DNA of 64,000 nucleotides from NCBI GenBank assembly GCA_030524635.1, contig JAUNGG010000003.1, forward strand, positions 62,001 to 126,000, in the 5' to 3' direction. The notes beneath the pieces were generated by a model. The model searched no databases, was not told the DNA's origin, and saw nothing but the letters and a program-made list of their open reading frames with translations. This DNA is from Lachnospiraceae bacterium. GTDB lineage: Bacteria; Bacillota; Clostridia; Lachnospirales; Lachnospiraceae. Each line of letters opens with the position of its first letter. The stretch's first letter is position 1. The translations under genes were made by a program, and so were the position numbers. Below are positions 35,893 through 44,920 of the stretch, one piece after another.

Positions 35893-36689
35893 ATGTACTA
35901 TATGGATTATTAATTGCAGTGTCCATGTATTCCAAGGTACCGGTGCCGCTGGTAGAGTGGACGAAGCCCAGGATGCGGTATGCCATGTGCTGGTTTCCGG
36001 TGGTGGGGCTGGTGTGCGGCGGTCTGCTGTGGCTGTGGTTTTGTGTTTCTGGAAGCTTTGGCTTCCATCCCGTGGCAGCCGGACTGCTGGGAGTCTGCAT
36101 TCCAGTTCTGGTGACGGGAGGCATCCATCTGGATGGCTTTCTGGACACGTTGGACGCAAGAAGTTCTTATGGTGATAAGGAGAAAAAGCTGGAGATCTTA
36201 AAGGATCCCCATACCGGTGCATTTGCCATCATCGGAGCCTGTGTTTATTTTATGCTTTATGCAGCCTGCCTGGTCCAGCTTTTTATGGATGGAAGGCAGA
36301 TGGGGCAGGAGCGGATGGTAGCAGCATTCTGCCTGGTGTTTTCCCTGGAGCGGGCGTTCAGCGGCTTTTCTGTTGCCAGCTTCCGGTGTGCGAAGAACAG
36401 CGGGCTGGTTCACACCTTTTCCGATGGGGCCCACAAGCAGGTGACCAGGATCGTGCTGCTTCTCTGGATGGCTGTACTGTTTGTGCTGCTTGTTCTTACA
36501 GGATGGCTGCCGGCAGCGGCGGTGTTTGGTACAGGCGGTGCGGTATTCTGGTATTACTGGCATATGTCAAAGAAAGAATTTGGCGGGATCACCGGCGATC
36601 TGGCCGGGTGGTTTCTGCAGGTATTTGAATTGACGGCTTTGGCGGCTTTGATGGTATGTGCCAGATGGATGGCAGGTCAGGCCGGCTGA
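35889..36689 (+). CDS. cobS: Adenosylcobinamide-GDP ribazoletransferase (cobalamin synthase)
   Basis: A 266-residue membrane protein that joins adenosylcobinamide-GDP and alpha-ribazole, the last assembly step. YSKVPVPLVEWTKPRMRYAM, FPVVGLVCGGLLW and GGIHLDGFLDTLDARSSYGD (an acidic metal-binding segment) are CobS signatures, and ILKDPHTGAFAIIG follows. The ATG at 35889 overlaps the cbiB stop. An upstream in-frame start at 35859 lies inside cbiB and is less likely. Confidence 0.95.
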   Translation: MNVLYGLLIAVSMYSKVPVPLVEWTKPRMRYAMCWFPVVGLVCGGLLWLWFCVSGSFGFHPVAAGLLGVCIPVLVTGGIHLDGFLDTLDARSSYGDKEKKLEILKDPHTGAFAIIGACVYFMLYAACLVQLFMDGRQMGQERMVAAFCLVFSLERAFSGFSVASFRCAKNSGLVHTFSDGAHKQVTRIVLLLWMAVLFVLLVLTGWLPAAAVFGTGGAVFWYYWHMSKKEFGGITGDLAGWFLQVFELTALAALMVCARWMAGQAG

Positions 36690-36700
36690 AGGAGGTGGAG

Positions 36701-37147
36701 GTGATCAGATTCGTAATCGGTGGAATACACCAGGGAAAACGGGCATTTGCCTGCCGGCAGTTTCCGGCATTCTGTGAACAGATGGAGAGTCAGATGGCAG
36801 AACCGGGGAAGGAGAAACTGGATGTCAGTGATTTTCTGGACGGAAAGCTGGTTTCCTGGGAGGAATTCGTACATGGAAGATATACCTGCAATCTTCATCA
36901 GATGATCCGCCGCAGGCTGGAGGCAGGAGAGAGGGCAGCAGAGCTGGAAGCTGGAATGGCCAGAGACCTGATCCAGGCATGTCCGGACCGGATCCTGATC
37001 ACAGATGAAATCGGATACGGGATCGTCCCCATTGACCCTTTTGAGCGGGAATACCGGGAATTAACCGGCCGGATCTGCTGTCAGCTGGCAGCGGAAGCAA
37101 AGGAGGTCTGGAGGGTGACGGCAGGGATCGGAATCCGGATCAAATAA
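36701..37147 (+). CDS. Degenerate CobU-like protein
   Basis: A 148-residue protein related to CobU. The C-terminal half, RILITDEIGYGIVPIDPFER and then LTGRICCQLAAEAKEVWRVT, matches the end of CobU. The N-terminus MIRFVIGGIHQGKRAFACRQ keeps the place of the P-loop but has GGIHQGKR, with Arg for the usual Ser/Thr. The RHRxxR segment with the guanylylated His is missing. The start is GTG at 36701 after GGAGG (36691-36695), 11 bases beyond cobS. A full CobU is encoded at 27054. This copy may be a regulatory or accessory relative, or decaying. Confidence 0.65.
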   Translation: MIRFVIGGIHQGKRAFACRQFPAFCEQMESQMAEPGKEKLDVSDFLDGKLVSWEEFVHGRYTCNLHQMIRRRLEAGERAAELEAGMARDLIQACPDRILITDEIGYGIVPIDPFEREYRELTGRICCQLAAEAKEVWRVTAGIGIRIK

Positions 37148-37221
37148 TGACTGAAAGTAAAGCTGCGGATGCAAATTATGAAGGAGCTGCAAAAATATAA
37201 AGTAAGAAAGGAAGGATTCAT

Positions 37222-37812
37222 TTGGGAGCTGGAATCAATACCAATCAAATTGCAGAAGAAACATTAAAGGAAATCAAGAATCAGACCAGGCAGGTAGTTC
37301 AGGAGCTGTTTGAGAAGGCAAAGCTGAAGGAGGGCCAGATTTTGGTAGTTGGCTGTTCCTCCAGTGAGATCGCAAGCTCCAGGATCGGCTCTTTCTCCAG
37401 CCAGGAGATCGGAGAGGCTGTTTATCAGGTGGTGGCAGAGGAGTGCAGGCAGAATGGCATTTATCTGGCTGCCCAGTGCTGTGAGCATTTAAACCGGGCG
37501 CTGATCTTAGAGGAGGAGGCTGCAAAGCTGTACGGCTACGAGCCAGTCAATGTGGTGCCGCAGTTAAAGGCAGGAGGCTCCTTCGCAACGGCTGCCTACA
37601 CCGGAATGGCCAGTCCGGTGGCGGTGGAGTGGATCGATGCCCACGCTGGTATTGATATCGGAGATACTCTGATCGGGATGCATTTACGGCAGGTGGCCGT
37701 TCCCGTGCGGATCAGCACGAAGGAGATCGGCGGCGCACATGTAGTCTGCGCCAGAGTAAAGCCCAAGTTTATCGGCGGGATACGGGCTCATTATGATGAG
37801 AGCAAGCTGTAA
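37222..37812 (+). CDS. TIGR01440/UPF0340 family protein
   Basis: A 196-residue cytosolic protein of a conserved Firmicutes family with no known function. ILVVGCSSSEIASSRIGSFS, LAAQCCEHLNRALILE and MHLRQVAVPVRI are family motifs. The start is TTG at 37222, with AAAGGAAGGA upstream, since no ATG lies nearby. It follows the B12 genes by 74 bases and ends before a strong terminator. Any link with cobalamin is only by position. Confidence 0.85.
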   Translation: MGAGINTNQIAEETLKEIKNQTRQVVQELFEKAKLKEGQILVVGCSSSEIASSRIGSFSSQEIGEAVYQVVAEECRQNGIYLAAQCCEHLNRALILEEEAAKLYGYEPVNVVPQLKAGGSFATAAYTGMASPVAVEWIDAHAGIDIGDTLIGMHLRQVAVPVRISTKEIGGAHVVCARVKPKFIGGIRAHYDESKL

Positions 37813-37903
37813 GGAGCATCGGAGAAGGCCTGGAAGCGGCTGTGCAATGAAAATAAGATGATACAGCCGGGGAGGCAGTAAGAACTGCAAATCATAGATC
37901 AGG

Positions 37904-37952
37904 AATCCTGGTACAGGGAAATTTTACAACCCTGTACCAGGATTTTTCTTTT
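37904..37952 (+). terminator. Strong Rho-independent terminator before the ugp operon
   Basis: Perfect 15-base arms (37904-37918 and 37930-37944), an 11-base loop, and a long T-rich tail. Confidence 0.92.
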
Positions 37953-37953
37953 T

Positions 37954-38002
37954 TCACCAGGATTTTACATGGAATTACCAAGGATTTACCAGGATTTTCC
38001 CA
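37954..38002 (+). promoter_or_regulatory. Pho-box-like tandem 11-bp direct repeats upstream of ugp
   Basis: Five hexamers recur with a period of 10-11 bases: TCACCA (37954), TTACAT (37965), TTACCA (37975), TTACCA (37986) and TTCCCA (37997). GGATTT or GGAATT precedes four of them in phase. PhoP/PhoB sites are tandem direct repeats with this period, and the next operon imports glycerol-3-phosphate. A possible -10 box is at about 38032-38039. No -35 consensus is present, as expected for an activated promoter. The assignment is inference. Confidence 0.55.
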
Positions 38003-38149
38003 ACGTAAGGTGGCTGGAATCTCCTTCATCCGATAAACTAAGGTCAGGATTTGGCGGAGCAGGCAGGAATGCAGCAACGCCGGAATCCAGGCAGATATGC
38101 CGCATGAAAAACTGTGCGGCAGGATAAAACGAATAAGAGGGAGGCAATT

Positions 38150-39304
38150 ATGGCCAGCTTGACACTTAGAAATGTGTGCAAATCTTATCCCAATGGATTT
38201 CACGCAGTAAAGGATTTCAGCCTGGATATTCAGGATGGAGAATTTATTATCTTCGTCGGTCCCTCCGGCTGCGGAAAGTCCACCACTCTGCGGATGATTG
38301 CAGGATTGGAAGACATTTCCTCCGGGGAGCTTTGGATCGACGATCAGCTTGTGAATTTCCTGGAACCAAAGAACCGGGATCTGTCCATGGTTTTCCAGAA
38401 CTATGCGCTCTATCCCCACATGAGCGTGTATGACAATATGGCCTTCAGCCTGAAGGTCCGCAAAATGGATAAGGCTGAGATCGACAGGAGAGTGCACGAG
38501 GCAGCCAGGATCCTGGAGATCGAGCATCTTCTGGACCGGAAGCCCAGCGCCTTGTCCGGAGGACAGAAGCAGAGGGTTGCCATCGGCAGCGTGATCGTCC
38601 GCCAGCCCAAGGCATATCTGATGGATGAGCCTCTGTCCAATCTGGATGCAAAGCTGAGAACCCAGATGCGGGTGGAGCTTTCCAAGCTTCATGAGCGGCT
38701 GAAGGCCACCATCATCTATGTGACCCATGATCAGGTGGAGGCTATGACCCTGGGAACCAGGATCGTAGTGATGAAGGCCGGGATCATCCAGCAGGTGGCG
38801 TCTCCGTCAGATCTGTATCAGAATCCGGTGAATCAGTTTGTGGCCGGATTTATCGGCTCACCAGCTATGAACTTTATTGAAACGAAGGTAGAGCGGCAGG
38901 ACGGTGACGTTTACTTAAGCTTCAGCGGCCAGCGCATTAAGATGAATGCCAACTGTTCCAGAAAGCTTCTGGATAACGGTTATCTGGGCCGTGAGGTCAT
39001 CTTAGGGATCCGGCCGGAGGATCTGCACGATGAGCCGTTATTTGAGGGCAATCCTGGGTATACGGAGAATCAGATCTGCTTTCCGGTACAGGTTCGGGAA
39101 ATGCTGGGAGCGGAGGTTTTGCTCCACGGAGAACTGAACGGAACCACTCTTGCAGCCAAGTTAAGGCCCGGATGTCCCATCCAGGCAGGAGAAACTGCCC
39201 GGCTGTACGTAGATATCAGCCGTATCAAGCTGTTTGATACCAGAAGTGAAAACAATCTTTTATATGTAAGGAGTCAATACGATGAAAACATCCGGATTTC
39301 ATGA
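38150..39304 (+). CDS. ugpC: Glycerol-3-phosphate-type ABC transporter ATP-binding protein
   Basis: A 384-residue ATPase of the UgpC/MsmK/MalK class. Walker A is GPSGCGKSTT (from residue 37), the signature is LSGGQKQRVAIG, and Walker B is YLMDEPLSNLDAKLR. A C-terminal regulatory beta domain starts at about 240. AGAGGGAGGCAATT precedes the ATG at 38150. It is first in an operon with two permeases, a binding protein and a phosphodiesterase. The neighbour gene, not the ATPase itself, points to a glycerol-phosphate substrate. The stop overlaps the next start by 23 bases. Confidence 0.88.
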   Translation: MASLTLRNVCKSYPNGFHAVKDFSLDIQDGEFIIFVGPSGCGKSTTLRMIAGLEDISSGELWIDDQLVNFLEPKNRDLSMVFQNYALYPHMSVYDNMAFSLKVRKMDKAEIDRRVHEAARILEIEHLLDRKPSALSGGQKQRVAIGSVIVRQPKAYLMDEPLSNLDAKLRTQMRVELSKLHERLKATIIYVTHDQVEAMTLGTRIVVMKAGIIQQVASPSDLYQNPVNQFVAGFIGSPAMNFIETKVERQDGDVYLSFSGQRIKMNANCSRKLLDNGYLGREVILGIRPEDLHDEPLFEGNPGYTENQICFPVQVREMLGAEVLLHGELNGTTLAAKLRPGCPIQAGETARLYVDISRIKLFDTRSENNLLYVRSQYDENIRIS

Positions 39305-40157
39305 TCTTGAAAAAAAGCTGGGGCCATATACCTATGTTCTTCCAGCCATGGCGGTCTTTGCAGTTTTTCTGTTTTATCCCTTTTTTAAGACCATTTACTT
39401 AAGCCTGTTCAAGACTAATAAGATGGGAGAGGCCAAGCTGTTTTACGGTCTGGGCAATTACCGGGATCTGCTGACCTCACAGTCCTTTTACAACAGTATT
39501 TTTGTCACTCTGATCTTCGTTCTGATCGTGGTAGCGGGGAGCATGCTTCTGGGCCTGACGGCAGCTGTGCTCTGCAACCGTTCCTTTCCCGGCATCCGCA
39601 TTTTCAGCACCGCCTACGCCCTGCCTATGGCCATTGCCTCCAGCTCGGCGGCCATGATCTTTAAGATCATGCTTCATCCTTCTATTGGAATCGTAAATAA
39701 GCTTTTGGGGCTGAATATCAACTGGATCTCTGATCCAAGATATGCTTTGGTTTGTGTGGCTCTTCTGACGGCCTGGCTAAACAGCGGAATCAATTTCCTG
39801 TATTTCAGCGCCGGCTTAAGCAACATCGATGAAAGCATCTATGAGAGAGCCTCTGTAGATGGAGCAAACGGCTTTCAGCAGTTCTGGAGCCTGACGCTGC
39901 CAGGGTTAAGTCCGATTATGTTTTACACGCTGGTGGTCAATATTATTCAGGCATTCCAGGCATTCGGCCAGGTAAAGGTGCTGACCCAGGGAGGCCCGGG
40001 AGAATCCACCAACCTGATCGTATATTCCATTTACCGGGATGCATTCTTTAACTACCGGTTCGGCAGTGCAGCCGCCCAGTCGGTTCTGCTTTTTGCCATG
40101 ATCATGGTGCTGACCCTGATCATGTTCCGGATTGAAAAGAAGGGGGTAAGTTATTAA
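39282..40157 (+). CDS. ugpA: ABC transporter permease (UgpA-type)
   Basis: A 291-residue permease with six hydrophobic helices. The ATPase-contact loop ERASVDGANGFQQFWSLTLP (EAA motif) is at about 187-206, and YTYVLPAMAVFAVFLFYPF is the first helix. GTAAGGAG lies before the ATG, which is inside the ugpC end. It shares its last base with the next start (A of TAATG). Confidence 0.85.
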   Translation: MKTSGFHDLEKKLGPYTYVLPAMAVFAVFLFYPFFKTIYLSLFKTNKMGEAKLFYGLGNYRDLLTSQSFYNSIFVTLIFVLIVVAGSMLLGLTAAVLCNRSFPGIRIFSTAYALPMAIASSSAAMIFKIMLHPSIGIVNKLLGLNINWISDPRYALVCVALLTAWLNSGINFLYFSAGLSNIDESIYERASVDGANGFQQFWSLTLPGLSPIMFYTLVVNIIQAFQAFGQVKVLTQGGPGESTNLIVYSIYRDAFFNYRFGSAAAQSVLLFAMIMVLTLIMFRIEKKGVSY

Positions 40158-41071
40158 TGAATCAGACATTTGCTGCTGAAAATCAGGCAATGAAAAAAAG
40201 TCAGGAGGAAATCTTAAGGCTGCAGCAGGAGGCCAACGCAAAGGCTCTTGCCAGAAGGCGTGTGGAAAAAGGGACGCTGGTGGTGCTGAATATTTTGATG
40301 GCGGTAGTTATTCTGCTTCCGCTGCTGTATGCGGTCAGCATTGCATTCATGCCCTCCAGCGAGCTGTTTACTACGGAAATCAATCTGCTGCCTACGCACC
40401 CCACCCTGGAAAACTTCTCCCAGGCGCTGGTAAAGGTGCCGCTGGCCCGGTTTGTGATCAATTCCTTCCTGGTGGCCGGCTGCATCACCATCGGACAGAT
40501 CATTTCCTGCTCCCTGGCTGCCTTTTCCTTCTCCTTCCTGGATTTTAAGGGGAAGAATGTGATCTTTATGCTGGTCATGGCCACCATGATGATTCCGGGG
40601 GAAGCTACCATTATTTCCAACTATCTGACAGTCAGCAAGCTGGGCTGGCTGGATTCCTACCATGTGCTGATCATCCCTTACCTGACCAGCGCCACCGGAA
40701 TCTTCCTGTTCCGTCAGTTTTATATGACCTTCCCCATCTCTTTATATGAGTCGGCGAAGATCGACGGCTGCACCAACCTGCGCTTTATCTTTACCATTCT
40801 GATTCCGCTGACCAAATCAGGAATCGGGGCCATGGCAGTATATACCTTTATCAATGCCTGGAACATGTACATGTGGCCTCTGCTGGTAACCGGCTCCAAT
40901 GAGCTGCGCACCGTTCAGATCGGAATCGGCATGCTGGACAGCGTGGATTCTCAGTCCATTACCTTGATGATCGCAGGCGTGGTCATGATCATTATTCCGT
41001 CCATTTCCATCTTTATTATCGGGCAGAAGCAGCTGATCCGGGGAATGTTTTCTGGTGCGGTGAAGGGATAA
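40157..41071 (+). CDS. ugpE: ABC transporter permease (UgpE-type)
   Basis: A 304-residue permease. A charged Gln/Lys-rich N-terminus is followed by six helices. The EAA loop is YESAKIDGCTNLRFIFTILI, followed by PLTKSGIGAMAVYTF. It overlaps ugpA by one base and precedes the binding-protein gene directly. Confidence 0.85.
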   Translation: MNQTFAAENQAMKKSQEEILRLQQEANAKALARRRVEKGTLVVLNILMAVVILLPLLYAVSIAFMPSSELFTTEINLLPTHPTLENFSQALVKVPLARFVINSFLVAGCITIGQIISCSLAAFSFSFLDFKGKNVIFMLVMATMMIPGEATIISNYLTVSKLGWLDSYHVLIIPYLTSATGIFLFRQFYMTFPISLYESAKIDGCTNLRFIFTILIPLTKSGIGAMAVYTFINAWNMYMWPLLVTGSNELRTVQIGIGMLDSVDSQSITLMIAGVVMIIIPSISIFIIGQKQLIRGMFSGAVKG

Positions 41072-41127
41072 TGGAAAAAGGCAGGCAACAGTTACATAGA
41101 AAATTACAAAAAAGGAGATATGATACC

Positions 41128-42579
41128 ATGAAACGAAATATGATTGCATTGATTACAGCTGCGGCTTTGGCTGCAGGCTCTTTGGCGGGCTGCGGCTCGG
41201 GAAGCGGAACCGGGAACGGAAATAACGGCACCAGTACCGGCAGCGCTTCCTCTGACACGGCAGCGGGAAGCACTGGAAACGCCCAGGGAGCGGCAGGAAC
41301 AGACACCTCTGCAGGTACTCAGGCATTGTCCTCAGATGTTTCTGTCCAGGGGCAGACCATCACCTTCTGGCATTCCATGGGCGGCGTCAACGGCGAGGCC
41401 ATCGACTATCTGGTGAACAAATTCAACACAGAAAACGATTTGGGAATTAAGGTAGAGGCCCAGTACCAGGGCTCCTACGATGACGCGATCAACAAGCTGA
41501 GAAGCGCCCAGATCGGAAATATGGGCGCGGATCTGGTTCAGATCTACGATATCGGCACCCGCTTTATGATCGATTCCGGGTGGGTGATCCCCATGCAGAA
41601 GCTGATCGATGGGGATGGCTGGGATATCAGCCAGATCGAGCCTAATATTGCAGCCTACTATACGGTGGGAGATACCTTGTACTCTATGCCCTTTAACTCC
41701 TCCACACCGATCCTGTATTACAATAAAGACATGTTTGAAAAGGCCGGTATCACAGAGATTCCGGACAGCCTTCCTGCCATCGCAGAGGTGGGGGATACTT
41801 TAATGCAGAAGGGCGGCGCAGATGAGGTAATTTCCCTGGCAATCTACGGATGGTTCTTTGAGCAGTTCACCTGCAAGCAGGGGCAGAATTATGTGAATAA
41901 CGGAAATGGGCGCCAGGATGTGGCGACGGCGGTTGAGTTTGATTCCAACGGTGCCGGCGTCAAGACACTGGCTGCCTGGAAGGCTCTTTCTGAAGCCGGA
42001 TATGCGCCTAATGTAGGGCGGGGCGGTGATGCAGGTCTTGCGGATTTCAGCTCCGGAAAATCTGCCATGACCTTAGGCTCTACCGCATCTTTAAAGCAGA
42101 TCTTAAATGACGTAAACGGCAAATTTGAGGTAGGCACCGCATATTTTCCAAAGGTAAGCCCGGAGGATCAGGGCGGTGTGTCCATCGGCGGCGGTTCTCT
42201 GTGGGCATTAAACAATGAAGATCCGGCGAAGGAAAAGGCAGTGTGGGAATTTGTCAAGTTCCTGGTGTCCGGTGAGAGCCAGGCATACTGGAATGCCCAG
42301 ACCGGATATTTCCCAGTGACCACTGCGGCTCATGAGGATCCGGTATTCCAGGAAAATATCAAAACCTATCCCCAGTTTATGACAGCCATTGACCAGCTTC
42401 ATGATTCCACCCCGCAGTCCTCAGGTGCATTGTTATCGGTGTTCCCGGAGGCAAGACAGATCGTGGAAACGGAGATCGAAAACATGTTAAACGGCAATGG
42501 CAGCCCGGAGGATTCTGTGGCAAAGATTGCCAAGGAGATCAACCGCTCCATTGAAGATTATAACTTATTAAATGAGTAG
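41128..42579 (+). CDS. ugpB: ABC transporter solute-binding lipoprotein (UgpB-type)
   Basis: A 483-residue lipoprotein. The lipobox is GSLAGC (Cys22), then a Ser/Gly/Thr-rich tether, and then a family 1 binding fold that starts with ITFWHSMGG. GVSIGGGSLWAL, near residue 370, is a UgpB-like ligand-loop segment. AAAAAGGAGATATGATACC precedes the ATG at 41128; the in-frame ATG at 41071 would abolish the signal peptide. The substrate, sn-glycerol-3-phosphate or a glycerophosphodiester, is inferred from the phosphodiesterase next door. Confidence 0.85.
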   Translation: MKRNMIALITAAALAAGSLAGCGSGSGTGNGNNGTSTGSASSDTAAGSTGNAQGAAGTDTSAGTQALSSDVSVQGQTITFWHSMGGVNGEAIDYLVNKFNTENDLGIKVEAQYQGSYDDAINKLRSAQIGNMGADLVQIYDIGTRFMIDSGWVIPMQKLIDGDGWDISQIEPNIAAYYTVGDTLYSMPFNSSTPILYYNKDMFEKAGITEIPDSLPAIAEVGDTLMQKGGADEVISLAIYGWFFEQFTCKQGQNYVNNGNGRQDVATAVEFDSNGAGVKTLAAWKALSEAGYAPNVGRGGDAGLADFSSGKSAMTLGSTASLKQILNDVNGKFEVGTAYFPKVSPEDQGGVSIGGGSLWALNNEDPAKEKAVWEFVKFLVSGESQAYWNAQTGYFPVTTAAHEDPVFQENIKTYPQFMTAIDQLHDSTPQSSGALLSVFPEARQIVETEIENMLNGNGSPEDSVAKIAKEINRSIEDYNLLNE

Positions 42580-42590
42580 AGGAAACGAAC

Positions 42591-43355
42591 ATGAAAACAA
42601 AGGTTTGGGCGCATCGGGGAGCTTCCGCCTATGCGCCGGAAAATACCATGGAGGCATTTGAACTGGCCTGGAAGCAGAAAGCAGATGGGATCGAACTGGA
42701 CGTCCAGATGACCCGGGACGGGAAGCTGGTGGTCATTCATGATGAGACCATCGACCGGACCAGCGATGGAACCGGATATGTGAAGGACTATACCCTGGCA
42801 CAGCTTCGGGATTTTACCTTCAACCGGCTTCATCCCCAATACATCCGGGCCGGAATTCCAACCCTGGAGGAGGTATTTGATTTCCTGAAGGAAACCGATA
42901 TGACAGTCAATGTGGAGCTGAAAAACAGCATCATCCATTATCCCCTTCTGGAAGAAAAGGTGCTTACTATGGCTGAGAAGATGGGACTGGAGGACCGGGT
43001 GATCTATTCCTCCTTCAACCATAAAAGTGTTGTGAAGATCAAAAAAATGTCACCAAAATCCGAGACAGGGCTCCTGTATTCAGACGGCTGGCTTCGGGTC
43101 CCGGCTTACGGAAAACGGCTTGGAGCGGATGCCCTTCACCCTGCTCTTTATCATGTCAAGGACACAAAGCTGATTGAAAAAAGCCATGAAAAGGGGCTGA
43201 AGGTCCATATCTGGACGGTAAATCAGAGAGAGGATATGGAGCTTTTGGTAAGGCAGCAGGCAGATGCCATCATTACCAATTACCCGGATCTTTGCCGGAG
43301 TGTGGTGGATACCGGAGGAGAAGAAAATTCTGCGGGCGATAAAAAGGCGCGGTAA
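42591..43355 (+). CDS. ugpQ: Glycerophosphodiester phosphodiesterase
   Basis: A 254-residue cytosolic GDPD. WAHRGASAYAPENTMEAF and IELDVQMTRDGKLVVIHD give the conserved metal and catalytic residues (HRG, E-x-D and HD), and VNVELKNS follows. It hydrolyses glycerophosphodiesters to glycerol-3-phosphate and an alcohol. It is 11 bases after the binding-protein gene, which supports the ugp assignment of the whole operon. Confidence 0.92.
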   Translation: MKTKVWAHRGASAYAPENTMEAFELAWKQKADGIELDVQMTRDGKLVVIHDETIDRTSDGTGYVKDYTLAQLRDFTFNRLHPQYIRAGIPTLEEVFDFLKETDMTVNVELKNSIIHYPLLEEKVLTMAEKMGLEDRVIYSSFNHKSVVKIKKMSPKSETGLLYSDGWLRVPAYGKRLGADALHPALYHVKDTKLIEKSHEKGLKVHIWTVNQREDMELLVRQQADAIITNYPDLCRSVVDTGGEENSAGDKKAR

Positions 43356-43371
43356 TTTCATTACCGCAGGG

Positions 43372-43410
43372 CGGCATAGCTGAAAGGCTATGCCGTTCTG
43401 CTTTTTCTTT
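43372..43410 (+). terminator. Terminator of the ugp operon
   Basis: Perfect 9-base arms CGGCATAGC (43372-43380) and GCTATGCCG (43387-43395), a 6-base loop and a T-rich tail. Confidence 0.85.
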
Positions 43411-43501
43411 GTTTTCTCTTAATTCGAAACGCCCCTGGTATTCGCCGCAAATCAGCCGTTAAGTTGGCCTATTTTCAAAGGACGCAGCAGATATCATCCC
43501 G

Positions 43502-44632
43502 TTACATTACAATCAATTCATACTCCCGGCTGCCCAGTCCGATCTTGGCAGCATGGTCTAAGCAGGTGCGCCATTCTGATTCCGGCGCAGAGTTGGTAAA
43601 GTGGTCATGATGATCCACAAAGTCCGGTGCTGCCATATGGTCAGAAAGCTGGCTGTGAGGCAGAGGTGCTGCCGCAAGACAGGCATCCACGCAGGCCTGA
43701 TCCAGTGCTAAAGGATCGAATGATGCAAACATGCCGATGTTCGGCAGGATGGGAGCGTCATTTTCCCCGTGGCAGTCACAGTTGGGAGATACATCTACCA
43801 CTAAGGAGATGTGGAAGCAGGGACGGCCATCCACCACTGCCTTGGTGTATTCTGCCATCTTACAGTTTAAGACCTCATTGGCATTGCTGTTGTTGAATTC
43901 AATGGCGTCGAAATTGCAGGCGCCCAGACACCGGCCGCAGCCCACACAGTTATTCTCATCCACTGTCATCTTCCTGCGTCCCTCATCGAATACCAGGCCG
44001 CCGTTGGCACATTCTCTCTGGCAGCGGCGGCATCCGCGGCAAAGATCCTCCACGATATGCGGGGTACCGTTGCTGTGCTGCTCCGTCTTTCCGGCTCTGG
44101 AGCCGCAGCCCATTCCAATGTTCTTGATGGCTCCGCCGAAGCCGGTCATCTCATGACCCTTAAAGTGGGTAAGACTGATGAAAACATCAGCATCCATCAC
44201 AGCACGTCCGATCTTTGCCTCCTTCACATATTCGCCGCCCTCTACCGGAACTGCGATATCGTCCGTTCCCTTTAAGCCGTCACCGATCAGGATGGGACAT
44301 CCTACGGTCAGCGGAGTAAAACCATTTTCCCAGGCACACTGCAGATGCTCCAGAGCATTTTTCCGGCTGCCGGGATACATGGTATTGCAGTCGGTTAAGA
44401 AGGGCTTGCCGCCTAACTCCTTTACCACATCTGCCACTGCCTTTGCATAGTTAGGGCGCAGATAACTGATATTGCCCAGCTCACCAAAATGGAGCTTAAT
44501 TGCTACAAATTTTCCGTCCATGTCGATCTGGTCGATTCCGGCGCGGCGGATCAGCTTTTTCAGCTTGGTTGGAAGTCCGTCACCGAAGGCGACCGTGCGG
44601 AAATCAGTAAAATAAACCTTTGATTTTTCCAT
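43502..44632 (-). CDS. DUF362 protein with two 4Fe-4S clusters
   Basis: A 376-residue cytosolic protein. The DUF362 domain comes first, with KLHFGELGNISYLRP and FISLTHFKGHEMTGFGGAIK. Two ferredoxin-type motifs follow at about 190-240 (CRGCRRCQRECANGG and CVGCGRCLGACNFDA). Family members occur widely in anaerobes and are presumed to be redox proteins, but no activity is established. It is a single reverse-strand gene, unrelated in function to its neighbours as far as I can see. AAGGAGTGAC lies before its ATG. Confidence 0.88.
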   Translation of the reverse strand: MEKSKVYFTDFRTVAFGDGLPTKLKKLIRRAGIDQIDMDGKFVAIKLHFGELGNISYLRPNYAKAVADVVKELGGKPFLTDCNTMYPGSRKNALEHLQCAWENGFTPLTVGCPILIGDGLKGTDDIAVPVEGGEYVKEAKIGRAVMDADVFISLTHFKGHEMTGFGGAIKNIGMGCGSRAGKTEQHSNGTPHIVEDLCRGCRRCQRECANGGLVFDEGRRKMTVDENNCVGCGRCLGACNFDAIEFNNSNANEVLNCKMAEYTKAVVDGRPCFHISLVVDVSPNCDCHGENDAPILPNIGMFASFDPLALDQACVDACLAAAPLPHSQLSDHMAAPDFVDHHDHFTNSAPESEWRTCLDHAAKIGLGSREYELIVM

Positions 44633-44804
44633 TATGTAGTCACTCCTTGCTTGATTGTGATGATCGAAGGCATTTTAGACCTTCTGTTTCTTGCTTTTAT
44701 AGTATAGCATGAAATCGGTGAAATGCCGATAGAAAGTTTTTTGGTCCTGTACTGGCCTGCATGATTAGGTATGATATCGGCTGATCATGTATATAATTCT
44801 AAAA

Positions 44805-44920
44805 TAGCCGAAACTCAAACTTGCAATCCTGCTGGAACTCGGCTAACATGTAATTATACTACAAACCGAAGCTTTGCGCTTCTGGACCGAGCCTCCGTGC
44901 CGAGAGGGAAGGGTGCGGTT
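44805..44920. repeat. Structured intergenic element upstream of the sulfatase maturase
   Basis: TAGCCGA (44805-44811) pairs with TCGGCTA (44839-44845). AACCG (44864-44868) pairs with CGGTT (44916-44920) around a GAAGC/GCTTC hairpin (44868-44882). Small ORFs on both strands here look non-coding. Further on, GGTGGTACC (44992-45000) recalls part of a T-box. The gap 44633-45036 holds no gene that I can support. Confidence 0.4.

Noticed and set aside
38150-39304. Calling the ATPase msmK or malK
   Set aside because: The ATPase subfamily does not fix the substrate; the phosphodiesterase neighbour favours ugp, though sharing with the 49.9 kb sugar importer is possible.
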